In this document: piece by piece, positions 1 to 4,199 of the stretch
How positions within the stretch are numbered: the stretch's first letter is position 1
Layout of the letters: each line of letters opens with the position of its first letter
Assembly: GCA_017623335.1 (NCBI GenBank)
Contig: JAGAPI010000217.1
Span: 1 to 6,376 of the forward strand
Reading direction: 5' to 3'
Length of the DNA stretch: 6,376 nucleotides
Source: Prevotella sp.
Lineage (GTDB): Bacteria > Bacteroidota > Bacteroidia > Bacteroidales > Bacteroidaceae
Program-made: the position numbers and the translations under genes
Notes under the pieces: generated by a model
What the model saw: the letters and a program-made list of their open reading frames with translations, nothing else
What the model was told of the DNA's origin: nothing
The model's database searches: none

Positions 1-210
1 AAACTTGCGTTCGCAGGCATACATCTGTTCTCACCGCGCCTGTTTCCGCTCTTCGACAAATTTCCAGATAAGTTTGGTATCATCGACTTTTATCTCAGCG
101 TGTGCGGAACCATAGGCATACGTGGAGTGGAGTGCAGCGGACTGAGGCTTATGGACGTGGGCAAGGCTGCAACAATAGGTCTGGCGGAGGACTTTGCCAA
201 AACACTGTGA
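1..210 (+). CDS. 3' end of a sugar-nucleotide nucleotidyltransferase (NTP_transferase family), partial
   Basis: The frame is open from the left edge to a TGA at 208-210, giving the last 69 residues of a protein whose start lies outside the window. The visible part reads FAGIHLFSPRLFPLF, then GIIDFYLSVC, and ends with MDVGKAATI. An F(A/S)GIH strand, an xIIDFYL helix and a terminal MDVGK are typical of the C-terminal part of the single-domain nucleotidyltransferases that make NDP-sugars from NTP and sugar-1-phosphate (MurNAc-1-P uridylyltransferase or mannose-1-P guanylyltransferase-like). In the family, the Asp of the MDVGK-type segment lies near the metal/sugar-phosphate site. The fragment cannot show which sugar is used. 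The protein should be cytosolic. The gene ends 62 bp before guaA on the same strand with no obvious promoter or terminator between, so read-through is plausible. The family call is fairly firm and substrate is unknown. Confidence 0.75.
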   Translation, partial: KLAFAGIHLFSPRLFPLFDKFPDKFGIIDFYLSVCGTIGIRGVECSGLRLMDVGKAATIGLAEDFAKTL

Positions 211-272
211 TGCGGTGACGGCAGAATATACAAACTACACATTATTAATATATATAACAACTAAAGGAATAA

Positions 273-1817
273 ATGCAACAGAAAATTATTATTCTCGATT
301 TCGGTTCGCAGACCACACAGCTCATTGGACGCCGTGTGCGCGAACTGGACACATTCTGCGAGATTCTTCCTTACAACAAGTTTCCGGAGAACGACCCGTC
401 GGTGATTGGCGTGATTCTCAGCGGAAGCCCGTATTCGGTGCACGACCCCGAGGCGTTCAAGGTTGACTTGAGCAAGTTTGTGGGGCGTCTGCCCGTGCTT
501 GGCATCTGCTATGGAGCACAGTTTATTGCACACGACGGAGGAGGACGAGTGGAGAAGGCTGACAGCCGTGAGTATGGGCGTGCGCATCTGCAGGAGTACG
601 ATGCGGAGAATCCGCTGTTTAAGGGATTTGAGCCAAACTCACAGGTGTGGATGAGCCATGGCGACACAATCACCGCCATACCCGAGGACTGTCGCGTGAT
701 AGCCAGCACCGACAACGTCAGACATGCTGCCTATGCCAGCACAAAGAACCCGCTGTGGGCAGTGCAGTTCCATCCTGAGGTCTACCACACTCTGCAGGGC
801 ACTCAGCTGCTCAGGAACTTCGTGGTTGACATCTGTGGAAGCCGTCAGGAGTGGAGCCCGGCATCGTTTGTGGAGAGCACCGTGGAGGAGCTGAAGAAGC
901 AGATTGGCAACGACCGGGTGATTCTCGGACTCTCGGGAGGTGTCGACTCGTCGGTGGCTGCCGTGTTGCTCAATAAAGCTATAGGCAAGAACCTCACCTG
1001 TATCTTCGTTGACCACGGAATGCTGCGCAAGAACGAGTTCCGTCAGGTGATGGACGACTACGAGGGACTGGGGCTCAACGTTATCGGCGTAGATGCCAGC
1101 GAGAAGTTCTTCAACGACCTCAAGGGCGTTACCGAGCCGGAGGAAAAGCGCAAGATTATCGGCCGCGACTTTGTGGAGGTGTTTAATGCCGAGGCGAAGA
1201 AAATCACTGATGCCAAGTGGCTGGCTCAGGGAACCATCTATCCCGACCGCATTGAGAGCCTTAACATTACGGGCAAGGTGATAAAGAGCCACCACAACGT
1301 GGGAGGACTGCCCAAGGAGATGCACCTGCAGCTTTGCGAGCCGCTGAAGTGGCTGTTCAAGGACGAGGTGCGCCGCGCCGGACGACAGATGCAGATGCCT
1401 GAGCGACTCATCAAGCGTCATCCGTTTCCCGGACCGGGACTGGCTGTCCGTATACTCGGCGACATCACCCGCGAAAAGGTGGAGATTCTCCAGAATGCCG
1501 ACGACATCTACATCCGCAGCATGCAGGAGTATGTTTGCGAGGACGGCGAGCGTCTCTATGACAAGGTTTGGCAGGCTGGTGCAATACTGCTCTCAACCGT
1601 CCGCTCGGTGGGAGTGATGGGCGATGAGCGTACCTACGAGAATCCAGTGGCTCTGCGCGCAGTGACCTCGACCGATGCCATGACCGCCGACTGGGCACAT
1701 CTGCCCTACGACTTCCTTGCAAAGGTGAGCAACGAGATAATCAACAAGGTGCGCGGAGTGAACCGCGTATGCTACGACATCTCTTCAAAACCACCTGCAA
1801 CGATTGAGTGGGAATAA
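273..1817 (+). CDS. guaA: GMP synthase (glutamine-hydrolysing)
   Basis: Complete 514-residue protein that converts XMP to GMP using ATP and ammonia released from glutamine, the last step of de novo guanine nucleotide synthesis in the cytosol. The N-terminal class I glutamine amidotransferase domain (about 1-185) has the nucleophile in GICYGAQ (Cys79) and the other triad residues in QFHPE (His167, Glu169). The ATP-pyrophosphatase domain (about 205-385) has the P-loop SGGVDSS at 221-227 and the conserved SHHNVGGLP at 339-347. The C-terminal dimerisation/XMP-binding domain carries [15 protein letters not shown] (383-397), [11 protein letters not shown] (445-455) and the terminal KPPATIEWE. Length is slightly below the E. 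coli enzyme (525), with every domain present. The ATG at 273 is chosen because an AAAGGA ribosome-binding site lies 4 nt upstream (263-268) and the family N-terminus ([10 protein letters not shown]) follows at once. No TAnnTTTG promoter box is visible in 211-272, so it may be transcribed from upstream. Nothing is unusual in the gene. Confidence 0.97.
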   Translation: MQQKIIILDFGSQTTQLIGRRVRELDTFCEILPYNKFPENDPSVIGVILSGSPYSVHDPEAFKVDLSKFVGRLPVLGICYGAQFIAHDGGGRVEKADSREYGRAHLQEYDAENPLFKGFEPNSQVWMSHGDTITAIPEDCRVIASTDNVRHAAYASTKNPLWAVQFHPEVYHTLQGTQLLRNFVVDICGSRQEWSPASFVESTVEELKKQIGNDRVILGLSGGVDSSVAAVLLNKAIGKNLTCIFVDHGMLRKNEFRQVMDDYEGLGLNVIGVDASEKFFNDLKGVTEPEEKRKIIGRDFVEVFNAEAKKITDAKWLAQGTIYPDRIESLNITGKVIKSHHNVGGLPKEMHLQLCEPLKWLFKDEVRRAGRQMQMPERLIKRHPFPGPGLAVRILGDITREKVEILQNADDIYIRSMQEYVCEDGERLYDKVWQAGAILLSTVRSVGVMGDERTYENPVALRAVTSTDAMTADWAHLPYDFLAKVSNEIINKVRGVNRVCYDISSKPPATIEWE

Positions 1818-1827
1818 AATAGATTCA

Positions 1828-1845
1828 ACACACGGGGAGGTGTGT
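1828..1845 (+). terminator. Small hairpin after guaA, possible weak terminator
   Basis: A 6-bp perfect stem, ACACAC (1828-1833) with GTGTGT (1840-1845), closes a GGGGAG loop 11 nt after the guaA stop codon. No T-run follows (the next bases are CAATTACAACC), so it is not a canonical intrinsic terminator. Its position just after the stop is the main reason to list it. It may simply be a chance stem or an RNA 3'-end stabiliser. Confidence 0.3.
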
Positions 1846-1868
1846 CAATTACAACCTTCCGCTTCATT

Positions 1869-1933
1869 TTAGGCACGGATTACACGGATTACACTGATAA
1901 GATAAATAAGAAAACCGTGAAATACGTGCCTAA
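1869..1933. repeat. 65-bp imperfect inverted repeat containing a 9-bp tandem repeat
   Basis: The left arm 1869-1890 and right arm 1912-1933 are inverted copies. The outer 9 bp are perfect (TTAGGCACG at 1869-1877 with CGTGCCTAA at 1925-1933). A symmetric 2-nt internal loop follows, then an 11-bp inner segment with 9 matches around CACGG/CCGTG (1883-1887 with 1915-1919). The loop is 21 nt and AT-rich. The left arm also contains two and a bit copies of the 9-mer ACGGATTAC (1875-1883, 1884-1892, then AC). In all, 18 of 22 arm positions pair. No transposase is nearby. The GGCACGGATTACACGGATTAC motif resembles dispersed intergenic repeats that I recall from Bacteroidales genomes, which I cannot verify here. 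It could be a REP-like dispersed palindrome, or a processed or terminating RNA hairpin for guaA, although no T-run follows. Confidence 0.6.
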
Positions 1934-2190
1934 TTTATGTCATTACAATAGCACGTTCCTTGCCAATATTCTTTAATACAGTTATCAATTCTGTCGCGCG
2001 TGAAGGATGAAGTCCATTATCAACGATTTTGTTTTAGCTAAAAATTCGACTAAAGTTGAACTAAACATCGACCTCAACTAAATTGGGAAAGAGCCAAGTT
2101 ACATAGAAAAGCCGGAAAAGCCTGCTTTTTATCGAATGCAGTAACATTTATTGTTTGGCTACGGAGTGTCGAAATCCTCAAAATAATTGC
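1934..2190. other. Intergenic stretch without an intact gene
   Basis: No convincing intact reading frame is seen on either strand. Besides the possible decayed frame, the stretch holds a perfect 12-bp palindrome TTTTAGCTAAAA (2032-2043), a 6-bp inverted repeat AGTTGA/TCAACT (2054-2059 with 2074-2079), and three ACTAAA words (2049, 2060 and 2077). A weak stem AAAAGC (2107-2112) with GCTTTT (2124-2129) is followed by one more T and then AT, and might be a poor terminator. None of these has a function I can support. Confidence 0.5.
1935..2147 (-). pseudogene. Possible decayed short gene with two in-frame stops, unrecognised
   Basis: On the minus strand one frame runs from an ATG at 2147-2145 to a TAA at 1937-1935, 71 codons, interrupted by two in-frame stops (the second at 2036-2034). 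The last stretch reads as a protein-like segment, IVDNGLHPSRATELITVLKN followed by IGKERAIVMT, and the first as LFYVTWLFPNLVEV. The mix of charged and hydrophobic residues looks like coding sequence, but the overlap with AT-rich DNA means this may be chance. I do not recognise the family. Its stop codon sits 1 bp from the arm of the 1869-1933 inverted repeat. The fragment could be the remnant of a former minus-strand gene that lost its reading frame, or no gene at all. Confidence 0.2.
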
Positions 2191-2275
2191 TTATTAGTCG
2201 GAAAAATGCAAAAAATGACGAATTATTTGTCGGAAAAATGCAAAATTTTCAGATTTATTAGTCGTGTTTCGCAAA
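2191..2275 (+). repeat. Three direct repeats with 32-bp period upstream of the DUF4143 ATPase (operator-like array)
   Basis: Unit A (2191-2213) and unit B (2223-2245) are 23-mers identical at 22 positions, sharing GTCGGAAAAATGCAAAA preceded by TTATTWG. Unit C starts exactly 32 bp after B (2255) with TTATTAGTCG, identical to A over 10 bases, and ends in a diverged GCAAA (2271-2275). The 32-bp period is close to three DNA helical turns, so the units would lie on one face of the helix. Unit C covers the -33 region of the promoter. Straight after it, 2276-2283 (TTATTTGT) repeats the first 8 bases of unit B and runs into the -7 box. The arrangement suggests a binding array for a regulator, or repeats that expanded from the promoter. 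There is no palindrome within a unit, so a dimer bound to a symmetric site is not indicated. Confidence 0.75.
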
Positions 2276-2290
2276 TTATTTGTATCTTTG
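2257..2290 (+). promoter_or_regulatory. Bacteroides-type promoter of the DUF4143 ATPase gene
   Basis: TATCTTTG at 2283-2290 matches the Bacteroidota primary-sigma -7 consensus TAnnTTTG exactly and is followed by CAG. The -33 element is weak: the best candidate at the expected spacing is TTAG around 2258-2261 instead of TTTG. Transcription would begin a few bases after 2290, roughly 2294-2297, giving a leader of only about 10-24 nt before ATG 2306 or ATG 2318. This rules out the in-frame GTG at 2264 as the translation start for this promoter. Overlap of the -33 region with the third repeat unit gives a simple route for repression by a protein bound to the array. Confidence 0.75.
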
Positions 2291-2316
2291 CAGCTGAAAA
2301 TCAATATGATAAATGG

Positions 2317-2344
2317 TATGCAGAAATATATATGCAGAAATATA
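2317..2344 (+). repeat. Perfect 14-bp tandem duplication across the ATPase start codon
   Basis: TATGCAGAAATATA occurs twice head to tail (2317-2330 and 2331-2344) with no mismatch. The unit is not a multiple of three, so the copies are read in different frames. The ATG of the first copy (2318) is in frame with the ATPase, while the ATG of the second (2332) reaches a stop after eight codons. Removing one copy in silico places ATG 2313 in frame, giving MVCRNIDKILEEW, a typical start for this family. The duplication therefore seems recent and appears to have swapped the start codon while keeping the downstream frame usable. Confidence 0.85.
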
Positions 2345-3682
2345 GACAAGATACTTGAGGAGTGGAAGGACAGTGACACGCACAAACCACTGTTGCTTCG
2401 TGGTGCCCGACAAGTAGGCAAGTCATCGGCAGTACGTCATCTTGGCAGACAGTTTAAGTATTTCGCAGAGGTGAATTTTGAGCGGACACGCTCTGCGGCA
2501 TCGTTCTTCAAGGGGGACCTTGATGTCAGGATGATAGCCAGCAAGATTTCAAATCTCATCAGAGTTCCAATACGTCCCGGCGAAACATTGCTGTTTCTTG
2601 ACGAGATACAGGCGTGTCCTGAAGCCATTATGGCATTGCGGTTCTTTAAGGAGGACTATCCAGAGCTGCATGTTGTTGCGGCAGGCTCGCTGCTTGAGTT
2701 TGCGCTGCAGGAACTGCCTACATTCGGTGTGGGGCGGATACACTCTTTATTCATGTATCCTATGACCTTCGATGAGTTTCTTGTTGCCATGGGTATGGAC
2801 GGAGTCTTGGAGATGCGCAGAAAAGCGGACGCGAATCATCCTTTGGACGGTCCTTTTTATGACATGCTTGTAGAACAGTTTAGGATTTATCTTATGGTGG
2901 GAGGTATGCCGGAAGCAGTGGCAACGTGGAAGGCTTCTTCGGATTTCCTGCAGTGCCAGCGGGTGCATAAAGACATCATTCTTACGTATGAGGATGATTT
3001 CAACAAATATGCCAAGCGCGCCAATCCAGACCTTCTGCGCCTGACCTTGCACGGGGTGTGTCATCAGATAGGGCAGAAACTAACTTTTGCGCAAATCTCT
3101 GACGGATACCGCAACTATCAATACCGTGAGGCTTTGCGGCTGTTGACTCTTGCGGGACTTGTGACCCCTGTGGTAGCAACGTCTGCCAACGGTCTGCCGC
3201 TCGAAGCCGAGGCGGACGAGAGACGTGTCAAGTATCTTTTTCTCGATTCGGGATTGCTGTTGTCTATATTGCAGCTTGACGGAGACACAGCACAAGAATT
3301 GATAAAACTCATTATGACAGGCAGCCCCCATGAGCTTGTCAATAAAGGCGGCATCACAGAGATGGTTGCGGGACTGGAGATGGCGCGTTATCGCGAGCCC
3401 ATTCAGCGTCCGAGGATATTTTATTGGGAGAAGAGTGGCAACAGCATCGCTGAAGTCGATTATCTTATGGTAAAAAATGCCACCGTGGTGCCTGTGGAAG
3501 TTAAGGCTGGAGTCCAGGGAGGCATGAAGAGTCTCTGGATGTTCATGCGTGAAAAGCACCTTACGGAGGCAATCCGATGCTCTCTGGAAAATTTCGGAGC
3601 CTTTGATTATGAGGACAGTAATGACGGAAATGCGGTTCGACATGTACGTATATGCCCTCTGTTTGCATTGTCACAGTTATAG
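2318..3682 (+). CDS. AAA_14/DUF4143-type ATPase with a PD-(D/E)XK-like C-terminal domain
   Basis: Encodes 454 residues from ATG 2318. The N-terminal ATPase domain has Walker A GARQVGKSS (29-37), Walker B LLFLDEIQ (91-98), a sensor-1-like VVAAGSLLEFAL (119-130) and the family's VGRIHSLFMYPMTFDEFL (138-155). The C-terminal DUF4143 region has ITEMVAGLE (346-354), then EVDYLMV (379-385) and VPVEVKAG (391-398), a D381...E394-V-K396 pattern like the PD-(D/E)XK nuclease fold. These proteins are very common in Bacteroidota, usually as single genes in many diverse copies. Their role is not established, and roles in DNA transactions or toxin/antitoxin-like behaviour are only proposed. No signal peptide or membrane span is seen, so it is probably cytosolic. 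ATG 2318 or ATG 2306 (458 residues) is preferred because both lie just after the promoter. GTG 2264 would lengthen the frame but lies upstream of the likely transcript start. No ribosome-binding site is clear, as is usual in this phylum. It converges with the SNF2 gene. Base composition is a little more AT-rich than guaA. Family confident, function unknown. Confidence 0.92.
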   Translation: MQKYICRNIDKILEEWKDSDTHKPLLLRGARQVGKSSAVRHLGRQFKYFAEVNFERTRSAASFFKGDLDVRMIASKISNLIRVPIRPGETLLFLDEIQACPEAIMALRFFKEDYPELHVVAAGSLLEFALQELPTFGVGRIHSLFMYPMTFDEFLVAMGMDGVLEMRRKADANHPLDGPFYDMLVEQFRIYLMVGGMPEAVATWKASSDFLQCQRVHKDIILTYEDDFNKYAKRANPDLLRLTLHGVCHQIGQKLTFAQISDGYRNYQYREALRLLTLAGLVTPVVATSANGLPLEAEADERRVKYLFLDSGLLLSILQLDGDTAQELIKLIMTGSPHELVNKGGITEMVAGLEMARYREPIQRPRIFYWEKSGNSIAEVDYLMVKNATVVPVEVKAGVQGGMKSLWMFMREKHLTEAIRCSLENFGAFDYEDSNDGNAVRHVRICPLFALSQL

Positions 3683-3787
3683 TGACTTGTTCATAAGACT
3701 TTCATGATTTAAGAGTTGTTGTAATAATTAAGCACTTAATGTTTTAACAATATTATACATATTCTGAAAAATACTGACATCGATTTT

Positions 3788-3841
3788 GAGTTTCCACCAA
3801 TTCCACCATTTCCACCAAGGTGGTGGTAGTGGTGGAAACTC
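3788..3841. repeat. Hairpin with 9-bp TTCCACCAW tandem repeats after the DUF4143 gene
   Basis: An 11-bp perfect stem, GAGTTTCCACC (3788-3798) with GGTGGAAACTC (3831-3841), encloses an inner CCACC/GGTGG stem (3812-3816 with 3819-3823). The left half contains three tandem copies of a 9-mer, TTCCACCAA, TTCCACCAT and TTCCACCAA (3792-3818). It begins about 105 bp after the ATPase stop codon and can fold in RNA from either strand, so it could block or end transcription from both converging genes. No strong T-run follows on the plus strand. It is one of two opposed copies of the same motif. Confidence 0.6.
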
Positions 3842-4063
3842 TACTGAAATCTGGATTAAAATTCACGTTTTCAGTATCTAACGGTTTTATATTCAAATGT
3901 TTGTTTCCGCAATAATAATTGTATGTGCTAAGTATCAAAACAATTTTAACGTTTTTATACAATATTCAATTATGTATACAATTATATATGAGCTTAGTGT
4001 GTTGTTCCATCATTTCCACTACGTTTCCGCAAGGGTGGTGGAAATGGTGGAACTGGTGGAAAC
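3790..4063. repeat. MITE-like element: 28-bp inverted arms around 218 bp of AT-rich DNA
   Basis: The arms 3790-3817 and 4036-4063 are inverted copies matching at 27 of 28 positions, starting GTTTCCACCA and ending TGGTGGAAAC. The 218 bp between them are AT-rich and have no convincing gene. A further 13-bp inverted pair, AAAATTCACGTTT (3858-3870) with 4060-4072, overlaps the right arm, and GTTTCCGCAA occurs as a direct repeat at 3903-3912 and 4023-4032. Size, long near-perfect terminal inverted arms and lack of coding capacity fit a non-autonomous miniature element. I found no clear target-site duplication at the arm ends and no transposase in the window. It could equally be two separate insertions of a dispersed short repeat in opposite orientation, or a bidirectional termination region between convergent genes. 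Confidence 0.5.
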
Positions 4064-4074
4064 GTGAATTTTTT
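4004..4074 (+). terminator. Strong stem-loop with downstream T-tract, possible terminator for the plus strand
   Basis: A 16-bp stem (4004-4019 with 4038-4053) pairs fully apart from one G-U wobble in RNA. A second 8-bp stem, ACGTTTCC (4021-4028) with GGAAACGT (4058-4065), has its left arm in the loop of the first stem and its right arm beyond it. The two stems therefore cross and probably compete. The second ends 3 nt before TTTTTT (4069-4074), the layout of an intrinsic terminator for transcripts coming from the ATPase gene. The distance from that gene's stop (about 320 nt) is long for a primary terminator, so this may only be a backstop or a by-product of the repeated GGTGGAA sequence. Confidence 0.4.
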
Positions 4075-4092
4075 ATTACAGGCTTTAATACT

Positions 4093-4114
4093 GCGGATTG
4101 CCGCCCGAATCCGC
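4093..4114. terminator. GC-rich hairpin downstream of the SNF2 gene
   Basis: A 7-bp perfect stem GCGGATT (4093-4099) with AATCCGC (4108-4114) closes an 8-nt GC-rich loop, in otherwise AT-rich surroundings. It lies about 85 nt beyond the stop codon of the minus-strand SNF2 gene. No U-run follows in the minus-strand RNA (the next bases are AGTATTAAAG), so factor-independent termination is doubtful. A role in 3'-end processing or stability is possible. The adjoining 4115-4199 holds no gene, only a pair of similar 14-mers at 4150-4163 and 4172-4185 (12 of 14 identical). Confidence 0.35.
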
Positions 4115-4199
4115 GATATTGATGTTTTCCCGCCATCTACCCCATAATCTTATGCTAACTGCCAAATGACATTATGCCAACAGCCCCGCCAACCTCCGT

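Noticed and set aside
211..272. Promoter for guaA
   Set aside because: The spacer is AT-rich but has no TAnnTTTG box, so no promoter can be placed.
639..1421. Long open frame on the minus strand inside guaA
   Set aside because: It lies wholly antisense to a fully conserved GMP synthase, its translation shows no recognisable motif, and open antisense frames are common in GC-rich coding DNA.
2191..2275. Repeat array considered as a CRISPR
   Set aside because: There are only three units with 9-bp gaps between the 23-bp cores, no spacers of normal length, and no cas genes in the window.
2155..2358. Plus-strand open frame of 67 codons across the repeat array and ATPase start
   Set aside because: It only reads through the repeats (giving repeated SEKCK-like words) and ends in the duplicated start region. 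The promoter lies inside it, so it is unlikely to be translated.
3080..3643. Minus-strand open frame of 187 codons inside the ATPase gene
   Set aside because: It is antisense to conserved DUF4143 sequence and has no motif or separate promoter.
3784..4069. Target-site duplication flanking the MITE-like element
   Set aside because: The bases next to the arms (TTTTGA on the left, GTGAAT on the right) do not form a matching direct repeat abutting both ends.
3753..4122. Small open frames on both strands in the convergent spacer, giving Trp-Trp-Lys or Val-Glu repeats
   Set aside because: The apparent repeats come from translating the GGTGGAA/TTCCACC nucleotide repeats. There is no start signal or protein-like composition outside them.
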